Part shown: positions 13,440 to 24,480 of the stretch, piece by piece
Position numbering within the stretch: position 1 is the first letter of the stretch
How the letters are laid out: the number at the start of each line of letters is the position of its first letter
Origin: Chrysomallon squamiferum
Lineage: Eukaryota > Mollusca > Gastropoda > Neomphalida > Peltospiridae
Length of the DNA stretch: 64,000 bases
Direction: 5' to 3'
Assembly: GCA_012295275.1 (NCBI GenBank)
Contig: CM022671.1
Coordinates: 13,495,178-13,559,177, forward strand
Made by a program: the position numbers and the translations under genes
Notes under the pieces: model-generated
Database searches by the model: none
What the model was told of the DNA's origin: nothing
The model's input: only the letters and a program-made list of their open reading frames with translations

Positions 13440-13720
13440 AAACATGAAATGCTTTGACAAGTTCCCATGGTGAAGTTCCATATGCTTGAACTGTCTCACC
13501 CTCTTCTTGGTCTGTTTTGTTGAAGAGAAATATTTCATATATTTCATTGGCTCGGCCTATGCAAAACTGCTCAAATTTTCATTGCATCTTCATTTTGTCC
13601 AAAAGAAAATCTATAGTATATGTCAATGCCTTGTTCACCTAAGCATGCTATGACAGAAGTAATCTGTTTAGTTGACCTTTTCTCTAATCATATTTCAATT
13701 TCTTAACTGCTCCATTGGCT
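13440..13720 (-). pseudogene. Gag-like fragment of a Ty3/gypsy retrotransposon
   Basis: On the minus strand two adjoining frames resemble the capsid region of invertebrate gypsy Gag proteins. The first has a stretch reading ACLGEQGIDIYYRF. After a frameshift comes KFEQFCIGRANEIYE, then FNKTDQEEGETVQAY. In intact relatives these parts are continuous. It lies downstream of the pol frame at 16868-19591 on the same strand, so it is not that element's own gag in its normal place. Confidence 0.6.
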
Positions 13721-15239
13721 TTTGAACTTTCTCTTTGCTATAACGATATTTTCAATATTTCATGTTTGAACCTCTGGTTCCCTTTGAATATAAATATTAT
13801 ATTGAAAGTGGTGTCTCAACATTTGTTCAGCTACTTCTTCGTTCTAATTTTCAGCCAAAAACCAGACAAATGGATCAAGAGGAGAAAAGTCTGTTTGCCC
13901 GTCTAAGATAATTACAAATACGGTTATTTCCTTGATTCGTTGAATCTTTTTGTCTTTAACGATTTAACACCAAACTAATTTTGCTAACTAAAATGATAAA
14001 ACGAAGCCGCATTTTCCTGTTTCTCTCTAATCTTACAATACTGATTGACACAGCAGGCTTTAAAAGCTTTAAAACAATAAATGATCAATAGGAAACAAGA
14101 ATAACACATGATATCTTATAAGTTTAATCTGTTTATTCAAACTGTGATCTATTTGTTTGAAAGAACTGACGTCTGGGATTATCACTGGAATTGTCTGCCA
14201 CCTTTATTTCAGTTAAACAAGAATAAATAAAACCAAAGTTGAAATGATAATGTATTATATAATAAAACCAGAGATTGCCCTTATCAGATATGACATCATA
14301 ATTATTCAACTCTTTAGTCATTTCATCTTGTACACTGTCATCTCACAACTAAGAAGTTCTCTAAAGATGTTATATCCAAAGTTACCATGATTCCACAACT
14401 GTAATGGCACCTGATGTCACGTGTTTGGTACCTTGAACCATCGCAATACATACTGCCCTTTGATTCTGTTGTTCATATTTTTATTCTTGGCAGTTGGCTC
14501 GGACAGGTAGAGGGTTTTATCGTGAAGTGAAGACGTGAGGTTGAACCCAGGCGTTCCCTCTCTCCAGATGGCTTTGGTTGAAGAAATGAACCGTCCACTA
14601 GTTTAATATGTGAAAGGCTGTCACTGGTAATTGTTTGACAAGTGAAGGTAATACATAGGCAGCCCTTTTATGAGCAAATTCATGGAGCTGAAAATTATTT
14701 GGTTAAAAAAATGTACTTGCGAATGTGAAAGAGAACGATTATTTCTTCATTTATCTAAAATGGAATTAAAATGTGTTTGTTTTTGTAGCAATAAAAATAA
14801 CCCTGTCTAAACTGTTACATTTACAAGCATTATATATGATGTCGGCATTCATTATCATAAAATAAAACTTCAATATTGTAATATATAAACAATAAATTGT
14901 CTAAAACATGCAATTAATCAACAGCCAACAAATGCATGATACTATTCTAGTTACACTTGTTTGTTCCTCTATGAATGGTACAGGAATACATTTAAAGTTA
15001 GATAAGCTAATTAATAAAACAAATTAATTGGAAGACAATAACTGAAAACACCTATTACAGCACAAATCAACATTACATGAGTTTATACTATAATTGATGC
15101 AAATGCACACACACACACACATACATGTATAAATTGTAATTCAAAAATGTATCATTGTTCATGTTAAATCCAGGAATGCTTTCAAAGAATATTATTAATA
15201 ACCCCAGGATTTGGCATTAGGATGCAATGCATAATACAG
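13721..15239. other. Intergenic, no gene recognised
   Basis: Mixed-composition sequence, with a slightly GC-richer patch around 14460-14600. Short open frames on both strands show no domain or splice support. More remains of the gag-like element may be hidden here. Confidence 0.5.
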
Positions 15240-15244
15240 TTAAT

Positions 15245-15475
15245 TTTTAGAGAGAAGGGCAGAGTTTTTTGAGGCTGAGTTATTTCGGACCGTCTAGGGA
15301 AAGTTTTGGGCTGAAGGGAATTGTTTAGGAGCTGATGGGAGTGGTTTCGGGTTTAAGAATGTGATTTCTGATTGACCGGGGTGTGCATTGGGGCTGAAGT
15401 GAGTTAATTTGGACTGACCAAGGCAGTGATTTGGAGATGAGGGTAGTGAAATAGACTAGTCTGGGCGTGTGTTTC
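15245..15475 (+). repeat. Degenerate G-rich tandem repeat
   Basis: About 230 bases of diverged units of roughly 30 bases built around GGGCTGAAGGGA / GGAGCTGATGGGAGTG / GGGGCTGAAGTGAG, each followed by a T-rich step (GTTT, ATTT). It contrasts strongly with the AT-rich surroundings. No open frame runs through it. Confidence 0.6.
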
Positions 15476-15479
15476 ATTT

Positions 15480-16308
15480 CACCGATGTCTGTTCTTCACC
15501 TTTCAATGGTATAAGAATATAGGATTATGAATGAAGACAAATATCACATGTTAAATTTGTGACACATTATCTTGTATTATTAAAAAAAAATTGTTTTGTT
15601 GTTGGTTTGCATTTTTATTTTATTTTTTAATGTTTTTAATATTTTAACAAAGTCTTTGACAAACATATTTGTTTTTAAACAGCCTTTTATCATTTTTATA
15701 TTCCATTTCTTTACAGACTGTTTTAAGAATTTAAATCCCACACTTTGACTTGAATTAAAAAACAGGAAATTATTCCAAATATTTATTTACATGCTGATAA
15801 CCCTTAGAAAGATTTAAATCAAAAGTGTAAATAATAATTTAGGTTTGAATAAATTCAGTTCTTTAGTTGATGTATTTATTTTATTATTATTATTGATGTT
15901 GTTGTTGATAGTAGTTTTTTCTTGTGTTAATATTACTGTTGTCACTGTGTTTTTGTTTCTGTTGTTATTATTATTGTTTTGATTTCACTGTTGTTTTATT
16001 TTATTTTATTTTGGTGGGTTGTGGGTCGTTTTTATTGTTCTTTTTTTTAAATTTTGTTTTTAATGTGTTGCTTTAAAGATAGTTCTGCTCTAAGAATGAA
16101 CAACATTTTACAAAGCATGCAATACAAAACTAAAAAGTGAAAGGTTAAGCAACAGACTTCCACTGACATAACTAGTAGTTTAATTTTAATTACCAAAGAT
16201 AATGGGCAAGACTGTTAAAGATATTAGAGCAGCTAATCTGTAACCAGTCTGCTCTATCTTCAAACAATATTTATGAATAACCCGAGTCTTTTATATATAT
16301 TATAAGAG
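15480..16308. other. Intergenic, no gene seen
   Basis: AT-rich DNA with T-rich stretches and TTA/GTT short repeats. It ends at the 3' LTR of the gypsy element. Confidence 0.55.
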
Positions 16309-16554
16309 TGTGACGAGAGTAACAAGTCTGAATGAATCACCAAAATATCAATAATATCATGAGTAATTGTTATGTTTTAACATTAAAACATAAAGTTCAT
16401 TTAATTTCCAAATAATTTATTTCGTTTCAAAAATTGCTACAAACAAAAGTGACGCATGCTCCCGGTGGCTTTATATAATACTGTCCCTTCTTCCGGTTCC
16501 CTTAAACATCGTAAACTGTAACAATGTTAACTATAACACCATTTAAATACAACA
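16309..16554 (-). repeat. Probable 3' LTR of the gypsy element
   Basis: Read on the minus strand, the purine run GGAGGGGAGGAAG (a polypurine tract, about 16555-16568) is followed at once by TGTTGTATTT. The 246-base segment contains a TATA box (TATATAA) and an AATAAA signal and ends CTCGTCACA, so it has TG...CA ends. Order and spacing match a 3' LTR. No second LTR was found in the window, so the borders rest on these internal signs only. Confidence 0.65.
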
Positions 16555-16867
16555 CTTCCTCCCCTCCAAATTTTCAATTTACCCACAAATTATGTTATAT
16601 GTAAATTTCTAAAATAAATTTGTGTGATTTACTAATTAGTAATAATTAAACAATGGAACTTTGAACTTAAAAAATAAACTTTTTTTTTTTTTTTTTTTGA
16701 ACACCATAATAGTTCAATTACAGTTTATCAAGTATGTTCATTGGTCACATATGGAACTTCAAATCACATATATTATTCTGAAAACAAAAATATATAATAA
16801 AAAAAATAACACTAATTCTACAATCTTTCAATGAATTCCGTATTACACATATTCAGATTAAATCACT

Positions 16868-19591
16868 TTAAATAGTTTCTATCAGTCTTTGAGGTGTTTT
16901 TCGAGCACGTCTAGGATATCTTGGGGTAGACGGTATTGGTAGTTGCGGTACATCGTCAACAGTATCGTCGATGGCATTAGAAGCATCCTCTACGGCATTA
17001 GAAGTAACCGTTCTATTTTCGATCTCAGTCTCTTCCACCTGAACAGTTGGTTCAACAAATTCCATTTCAGACTCCGTACCAATTGCAGACAGTTCTGGGA
17101 ACGGGTTCCTATTATCCTCCAAATGCACACATTTACGAAGTTGATCCACATGTCTTTTACACACAAAATCTCCAATTTTCACTCTGTAGGTAACAGGCCC
17201 TAGCTGACACAGTACTTTTCCACTCAACCACTTGTCAGATCCTCTGTAGTTCCTCACTTGTACTGAATCTCCAACATTGAACACCCGTGTTTTACTTGCT
17301 TTTGGAATAGTTCTTTTTTTAACAGAGTTCTCCAAACTTGGACGCAAAATATCCAATCTCGTTCGAACACGTCTGCCAAGAAACAATTCTGATGGAGTAC
17401 ATTTTGTAGTACAGTGTGGAGTGTTCCGATACGCAAACAAGAATGATGAAATCTTCTGGTTCATGGTTCGTGACTCATGTTCAACTGTTTTCATTGCAGT
17501 TTTGAAAGTACGAACAGCTCTTTCTGCCTCACCATTTGAACTTGGATGGTATGGAGCTGATTTGATGTGTTTCACTCCATTTTTCTTAAGAAATGTTTCA
17601 AATTCCTCTGCAACAAACTGAGGTCCATTATCAGAAATCAACTGCTCTGGCATTCCATAACTTGCAAAGAGATTTCTCAATGTCTCTACTGCATGCGTTG
17701 CTCTGGTACTGGACATTCGAAAAACTTCCATCCATTTAGAATGTGCATCCACCACAATCATGAACATTTCTTTCATAAATGATCCAGCAAAATCAACATG
17801 TATTCTTTGCCATGGTTTGGTGGGCCAAATCCATGCATTAGCTGTACTTTTTGGCATGACTGTTTGTTGTAGTTGGCAACACTTACACTTGCTAACTTTC
17901 TTTTCTATGTCAATATCCATATGAGGCCACCACACATGCAATCTAGCCAAAGATTTCATTCGCACAATTCCAGGATGATTTTCATGAAGATAATACAGAA
18001 TATCTGTTCGATATTTATCGGGAATAATCACTCGCATTCCTCTGAGAAGACAGTTTTCCTCCACGGTTAATTCATCTTTCACTCTGAAATAAGGTAACAG
18101 CTCTGGTGAAATAGAAGACTCTTCTGGCCATCCATACATGTTATAATGTACAACCCGAGATAATACTTTGTCAACTGCAGTTGCTTTAGCAATATTTCTT
18201 GCAGTGATAGGTAATCCATTGACTTGATTTCTCATTGCTTGCTTGTCTTCATGCCAAAACACACTTTCAGATATTTCTTCAGTTTGCAGAAGTGGTAGTC
18301 GGGACAGTGCATCAGCATTTCCATTTTTGGTGGTTTTTCTGTATTTAATGTCAAACTGATATGCGGCTAACTGAATAGCCCAACGCTGTAGTCGAGAGGC
18401 TGTCAGAACTGGAATATTCTTTTTAGGTCCAAGAATCATTGTCAGTGGTTTATGATCTGTGAACAAAGTAAATCTTCTACCATACAGGTACTGATGGAAC
18501 TTGTGTATTCCAAAAATTATTGCCAGTGCTTCTTTCTCAATTTGGGAATACTTGCGTTCTGTGGATGTCAGAGTTCTAGAAGCGTATGCTATTGGCCTAT
18601 CTGATCCTTCATTTCCATGTGATATTACCGCTCCAAGACCATGCGCAGATGCATCTACTGCCAACATTACTGGTTTCATTGGGTCATAGTGCACAAGAAT
18701 TTTAGATGATGCTAACAGTTTTCCCACTTTGGAAAATGCTTGCTGACAATCATCACTCCATTTCCACTCTGTATCTTTGGTTAACAACGCTGTTAGCGGT
18801 GCCACCACTGTTGACATGTTGGGTACAAACTTGCGATAGTAATTCACAATACCTAACCAAGATTGCAACTCACTCTTGTTCTTAGGTTCAGGCACTTTCA
18901 GAATAGCTTCAACTTTTCTTTCAGAAGGTTGAATCCCATTTTTGTTCACAATAAATGCAAAGTACTCAACTTCATCTTTCATCAATGCACATTTTGACCT
19001 TTTCAGTTGAATTCCATATTTTTCTAGGCGTTTCAAAGTGTTTTTCAAATGTTTCAAGTGTTCAGTGTCATCCTTTCCAGTGACTATGATGTCATCCAAA
19101 ATGTAACCTACACCTTTTAGCCCTTGAAGCACTTTGTCCATAGTTTGTTGAAAAATAGCAGGTGCTGCAGCAACTCCAAATGGCAACCTTGTATAGCGAT
19201 AAAGTCCAAGGTGAGTATTGATTGTGACATAGTTCCTCGACTGTTCATCAAGCAACACTTGCTGGTATGCATGTGACAAATCCAGTTTGGAGAACTTTTG
19301 TCCTCCATTGAGTTTGCTGAAAATGTCTTCTGCAGTGGGCAAAGGGTACTCAGGCACTTCCAACACAGGATTTATGGTAACCTTGTAATCGCCACAAATG
19401 CGAATGGTATTGTCAGGTTTTAAATCAGGTACAATAGGAGAAGCCCATTCAGAAAAATCTACCTTTTCTAGAATTCCTTCTGCTTCAAGTCTGTGAAGTT
19501 CATCAGCTATCTTTTCCTTCAAAGCATAAGGTACTGGTCTAGCCTTGAAAAACTTTGGAGTAACATTATTGATGTCTCTTCCATTTAAAAT
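16868..19591 (-). CDS. pol: Ty3/gypsy pol: reverse transcriptase, RNase H, integrase (5'-truncated element)
   Basis: Internal part of a retrotransposon polyprotein, open for about 908 codons with no ATG start; the frame opens after a stop at 19592-19594. Domains in order: reverse transcriptase with RPVPYALKEK, the catalytic KLDLSHAYQQ and LDD (in the form GYILDDIIVTG); RNase H with AVDASAHGLGAV and TDHKPL; integrase with a His/Cys zinc site (HENHPG ... CKCC), the core D (HVDFAG), D (ISDNGPQF), E (SSNGEAERAV), and a GPY/F-type end (LGPVTYRVK). A Ser/Pro/acidic tail follows. Gag, protease and the 5' LTR are missing; element homology ends abruptly near 19591. The open frame suggests recent insertion or a recent 5' deletion. 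The chain resembles K02A2.6/Mag-type elements of invertebrates. Confidence 0.93.
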   Translation of the reverse strand: MLNGRDINNVTPKFFKARPVPYALKEKIADELHRLEAEGILEKVDFSEWASPIVPDLKPDNTIRICGDYKVTINPVLEVPEYPLPTAEDIFSKLNGGQKFSKLDLSHAYQQVLLDEQSRNYVTINTHLGLYRYTRLPFGVAAAPAIFQQTMDKVLQGLKGVGYILDDIIVTGKDDTEHLKHLKNTLKRLEKYGIQLKRSKCALMKDEVEYFAFIVNKNGIQPSERKVEAILKVPEPKNKSELQSWLGIVNYYRKFVPNMSTVVAPLTALLTKDTEWKWSDDCQQAFSKVGKLLASSKILVHYDPMKPVMLAVDASAHGLGAVISHGNEGSDRPIAYASRTLTSTERKYSQIEKEALAIIFGIHKFHQYLYGRRFTLFTDHKPLTMILGPKKNIPVLTASRLQRWAIQLAAYQFDIKYRKTTKNGNADALSRLPLLQTEEISESVFWHEDKQAMRNQVNGLPITARNIAKATAVDKVLSRVVHYNMYGWPEESSISPELLPYFRVKDELTVEENCLLRGMRVIIPDKYRTDILYYLHENHPGIVRMKSLARLHVWWPHMDIDIEKKVSKCKCCQLQQTVMPKSTANAWIWPTKPWQRIHVDFAGSFMKEMFMIVVDAHSKWMEVFRMSSTRATHAVETLRNLFASYGMPEQLISDNGPQFVAEEFETFLKKNGVKHIKSAPYHPSSNGEAERAVRTFKTAMKTVEHESRTMNQKISSFLFAYRNTPHCTTKCTPSELFLGRRVRTRLDILRPSLENSVKKRTIPKASKTRVFNVGDSVQVRNYRGSDKWLSGKVLCQLGPVTYRVKIGDFVCKRHVDQLRKCVHLEDNRNPFPELSAIGTESEMEFVEPTVQVEETEIENRTVTSNAVEDASNAIDDTVDDVPQLPIPSTPRYPRRARKTPQRLIETI

Positions 19592-19594
19592 TTA

Positions 19595-19958
19595 AGAAAA
19601 TTAAGTTTCATAATACCCCTGATTTTCATTTCTCCTTGCCAGCAGTTGGAATTATATATGTTGCTTTTGAGATTATGATACAAAGTGCTAATATAAATTA
19701 AATAATTGTAACTGTTTATTCTATTTTTCAGTAGTTTCTTTTATTATAAATAAATACAAATGAAGTTTAAAACATTGATACAAGTGATTTATTTATTAAC
19801 TCAGTCTGGTTTGACTTTTTGAATCAGTTGTTTCGTAATTGGTGCAATTTTAATCATAAAAATAAAATTAATGTATTAATTACAGCTATTATTTAGATTA
19901 AAGACTGCTATCAGTAAGTTCCTTGTTTTCTTTTTTTAATTATCGTAAATCAACTCTA

Positions 19959-19991
<33 letters not shown>

Positions 19992-21100
19992 ACTTAATTG
20001 ACATTGCTTTGTTTATATACTAATCTTATATTGGTTTTGTTAATTTTTTCTTCTGTATTAAAAATGATTTCTCCTGATTTCTGGATTAAATTCGTAGCTC
20101 GGATTGGAACGTATTTTCAACATAATATGGCTGTAGACTACAGATTTATGAAAGAATTTTCCTTCTAGAACTCATGAAATTAAAAGTATGTGTTGTAAGT
20201 GAAATGAACTGATATTATTGATATTTGAGTTTCCTTTATTAGTGTTGTGTGATTACAAGTTAAAACATATTTCTATGTAATTGCTGAAACAATTATTTAT
20301 TTATTTATTTATTTACCATATTAAAGAGTAAAAACCCACTTCAGCTACATTCCAAGGCTTTGTACCATTTAGAAACATAGAAATTAATGATAAACCATAT
20401 TTCTTCCAAAGTGGGGGGAATACAATACATTTTGAAGTTGATATCTATTTTTCTTAATTTAACTGACCCTAAGAACAATTTTTACTACAATTTTCAATTT
20501 GTAATACAGGACATAGCGATATAATTAAATAGCTCTGCCAAATAACAGCAGCAGATTTCACATTTCCTGTTTAAGTAACTATATATATATAAACTTAGCA
20601 TTGTAAAAAAATGCTAACAATAAAAATGTTTACAGTAAAAAAGGAATGCAGGCATTTTTATAAAAATTTATAAAGATTAATAAATAAGGAGGATTACTTG
20701 TGATAAATGGTAAAAACCTAGACACTTTAAAAAATCCATAATATTAATAGCCTTTGGGATATTTAATTACTGGAAATATAAAATTATGATATTATTATAA
20801 TTATTTCTTTATGAAGTGTCTGTTGCATAAGCTGGGATGATCATCAAGCAGCTTTTCTCAGTCTCCATTCTGGTGAGATTTAGACAACTGAGTGCAGTCT
20901 GCTGCTCAGTTCAGGAAAATATATGGAGCTTTAAACAACTTTGTTCTAGTTCTCAAGGTATTACAAACTTCAGATTTATTTATTCTTAATCATAAAAGTA
21001 GACTGCATGATTCTTTTCAAAAAGAAGGTTTTAATTCTAAATGATTTTGAAAACAAATACTTATCATAATCAATTAATACAATTTTTGTTTTTAAATTGT
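19595..21100. other. Intergenic, no gene recognised
   Basis: AT-rich DNA between the truncated gypsy element and the GTPBP6 relic. An ATT microsatellite lies at about 19960-19990 and a TTTA tract near 20292. A slightly GC-richer patch at 20815-20930 could be an unrecognisable further exon relic of GTPBP6, but its frames are broken. Confidence 0.5.
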
Positions 21101-21104
21101 TATT

Positions 21105-23085
21105 TAGATCAACTGGATGATGATTTTCTAAATGATTCAAAACAAAACCAGTTTTTACATGAGATTTGTAGCATCCCTAACAATGGTCATCAAGTGTTTG
21201 TCATTCAGCCACATATGTTTACTTGTTAAGTATAATTTGTATGGTAATCAAAGCAACGTTTAACCACTTTCTAGTATCCAGTTCAAGTTATTTACAGAAA
21301 TTAACATTTGATATGAAATATTTAGTCTTAAACTTTTTGAAGTTTCCCATAAAAATATTAGTGCATTATCTGGTTTGGAATCTTTTGTAATGTAGGTGAC
21401 ATTTTGCAACCAATAAAAATATTTATAATCGTAAATCGGTTGTTGTTGTTGTTGTTGATGCCATTACAATTCATGATACAGCATTCAATAATTTGAAATA
21501 TGATTGAACACTGTTATGATATAGTAAATAATGTTTTGGGATAATTTTTTAAACAGTAAACTAGCAAGTCATCAGCCAGCTATTGTGTGAATCTGAAATC
21601 ATGGCAGTAGACTTTGTCACCAAACTCTATCGAAATTATCAGTGAGATGATTCAAAAGCACATTTTTCATGTCCTGCATATGAAAATGTTTTCCTAAATT
21701 TCTGTGGTACATATATAGAAGAACATACATAAATATAAGAACTGGTGCTCTTTAATAATTTAGTATTTATTACTTTAGACTGTGGTGCCACTGAAGCTGC
21801 CAGTTACAAGTCAAATATTTTCACCATTGACTTTTTCAAAACTAACAGAACAAATCACAGCTACTCCCAGTATTAGTGCAGTTCTGATTGGTGTTGATCA
21901 ACTAAAATCTGATCAGTTTCTCAAACTACAGCAGGTGTGGGCTGTGCCTGTATTTGACAGGTTGGATGACAATCTTTACATATTTAACTTTTTAATAATA
22001 GTAATAATAATAATAATAATAATAATAGTAATCATAAATAAGTAAATTTTACTTGTCATTATTATTATTTTTTTTTTACACTATTCAGTTATCCCCAAAG
22101 ACCCAAAGACCAGCTGTTTGCAACACTTGATGTTACAGCCCATGCAGGCAGATTACCCAATAAGATGACAGCTGTTTTCATTGACACAGTTGGATTTATT
22201 TCTGACATTCTGCTGGATTTGATCAATGCTTTTGCTGCTACTCTAGAAGATACTGTTCTTGCTGTAAGGAACTAAATAGAACTAACACACATTTTTCATC
22301 TCATATCTACTTCTCTCTAAGACAGGGCCTATAAATGTGTTGGACAAACAATAACTTAAAAATATCCATTTTTAGGTAAGAACTTTAAAAATCCAAGCAA
22401 ATCCAACTTTATAAAAGGATATGACTGCTAATTCCCCAGTTATGTTTAAAAACAAATGAAAATGATTTGTTTTATGCCAGAAGTAACATTTATTGATGTT
22501 AGCAATTATTATAAATATTTTGAGGAATTCATATTCAACTAGTTAAAATGAAAATTACATGCATTATCACATTAAAATATATTTTACATTAATATCTTTA
22601 CACCAGTTTATCCAAATAATTTAATTTGAAGGCATGATTTAATCTATGTAGTTGTTTTTGCTACTTGCTTATTCTCTTCTTGCATCAGGATGCTATTGTA
22701 CATGTATGAGACATAAGCCATCCAGACCCAGAAGCTCAGCATGATAATGTTATTGGGACGTTAAGGATGATGCTATCATCAGCTCAGATGTCAAATATTA
22801 TAAGTCTACAATAAAGTTGATTTAATACCATGGTATGCTACTGATTTGAAAATAAAATTACTAATGACAGAGACATGTACAAGAGTTTCATTTGATATAT
22901 TGTTCAACACATTTTAAATTGCAGCACTGATGAAGCCATCAATGTAAAAAAGAAAGCCTTTTTGGTCTCAGCTAGAACAGGGAAAGGCTTAGCAGAACTG
23001 CAGAATAAGATTCAAGATGACCTCATAGCATCAACTGGTCAGTTGGATAAAACCTTCTGCATTCCAATGGATGGTGAACACCTTA
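21105..23085 (+). pseudogene. GTPBP6: GTPBP6/HflX-type GTPase pseudogene
   Basis: Exon-like blocks collinear with mitochondrial GTP-binding protein 6, a ribosome-associated GTPase of the HflX family. They are: 21105-21220 (HQVFVIQPHM), 21780-21960 (the HflX N-domain, ending WAVPVFDR), 22088-22266 (G2/G3 region: DQLFATLDVTAHAGRLP and DTVGF), 22689-22800 (HV-stop-DISHPDPEA) and 22922-23085 (VSARTGKGLAELQNKIQ). Splice-like AG/GT borders are kept, so it came from a genomic duplication or is the decayed original, not a retrocopy. It is broken: the segments that should follow QPHM and VFDR are absent, including the whole exon set with the P-loop, and the frame meets TGA at 22707-22709 where the family has Arg (CGA to TGA). 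A last block near 23857-23959 ends in TAG but shows no clear family match. Confidence 0.85.
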
Positions 23086-23261
23086 GGTAAACATATATTA
23101 TGTATTCATAAACATTTCATTTGAATTGTTTTGTTGTTTTAGCTGTAGTTATTATTTCAATGAGAGATGAAATGTTCATATTGGAAGGAAAAATAATAAA
23201 AGAAATTGTTAAGATCCGAATGCAAGATGTATGTTGGACACATTTTCTAAGTAGTGAACTC

Positions 23262-23776
23262 AGACAGAAGTAAATGTTTTTAGCACTGACTGGACTACAG
23301 AATTAAGTGTTTTTAGCACTGACTGGATTACAGAAGTGTTTTTAGCACTGACTGGACTACAGAAGTAAATGTTTTTAGCACTGACTGGACTACAGGAAAT
23401 GTTTAGCACTGACTGGACTACAGAAGTAAATGTTTTTAGCACTGACTGGACTACAGAAGTAAGTGTTTTTAGCACTGACTGGACTACAGAAGTGTTTTTA
23501 GTACTACTGGACTACAGAAGTAAGTGTTTTTAGTACTATTGAACTACAGAAGTAACTGTTTTTAGCTCTGACTGGACTACAGAATACAGAAATAAGTGTT
23601 TTTAGCACTGACTGGACTACAGAAGTGTTTTTATACTACTGGACTACACAAGTAAATGATTTTAGCACTGACTGGACTACAGAAGTAAATGATTTTAGCA
23701 CTGGCTGGACTACAGAAGTAAATGATTTTAGCACTGACTGGACTACAGAAGTAAGTTTTTTAACACTGACTGGATA
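23262..23776 (+). repeat. Minisatellite, unit about 33 bases
   Basis: About 16 head-to-tail copies of a unit of the form GTTTTTAGCACTGACTGGAC followed by TACAGAAGTAAAT. Some copies are shortened to about 24-27 bases by loss of the GTAAAT part. It lies directly downstream of the last clear GTPBP6 exon relic. A minus-strand frame through it is an artefact of the repeat. Confidence 0.93.
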
Positions 23777-23959
23777 GACTGTTTGTAAACAATTGATGAA
23801 CAAATGTTCTGAAATGTAACCTCAGTATGTTTCTGTATTAATGGTTTTGGTATAGTGATGGTATCGAGGAGAAAAATACTGTTTTCTCAAAGGAGGGTAA
23901 ACGTACAACTGATGAACCATTGCAGCAGATCTCCCAGGAATGGGAAATGAGCTGGTTTT

Positions 23960-24480
23960 AGTTTTAAAAGAAAAATTAAATTTAAAACATACACATTTTT
24001 TTTCAATATTCGCGATCGTTTGTTTCTTAATTAATTATTTATTAATTCGTTAATTTATTCAGATAATTTGTATCTGACAAAGTAAAACTGCATATGCATA
24101 TGTGTTCGCATGCTAGTCACATAAAACGAAATGGCAGACGAAATGGCATAATTTCAGCAATGCATTTCAATTTAAATATGCATCTGCATAAAGTTAAAAA
24201 AAAATTAAAAATAAGAGAAAGCACGAAAACTGTCTAATTCTTGTAAACAATTATTATCAAACGTTTTGTTTGATAAGCAATTGGATTTATAATTCATGGT
24301 TAAAAACTGTTATTATTATTGTTATTATTATTATTTTTTATTTTATTTTATTTTATTGTTTTACCTCCCTTATAAAAGATGTTGAAAAGGGCAACGATGC
24401 AGGTGTTCATTGCCAAGTACTTCCGTGATGTGCTAGTAGTTTCGTTTTGTTGGTTTTTACATATTGGTTAGCTTGTCGTA
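23960..24480 (+). promoter_or_regulatory. Upstream region and probable 5' UTR of MTMR14
   Basis: AT-rich until about 24360, then a more balanced stretch with TTATAAAAG at 24370-24378 about 100 bases before the start codon. This could be a TATA-like element. The 5' UTR would then run from about 24400 to 24480. No transcript evidence is available. Confidence 0.35.

Noticed and set aside
17277-17782. Plus-strand frames within the gypsy pol gene
   Set aside because: Antisense shadows of a clearly coding minus-strand polyprotein.
23262-23776. CRISPR-like regular repeats
   Set aside because: Units are contiguous without unique spacers, in eukaryotic DNA; it is a minisatellite.
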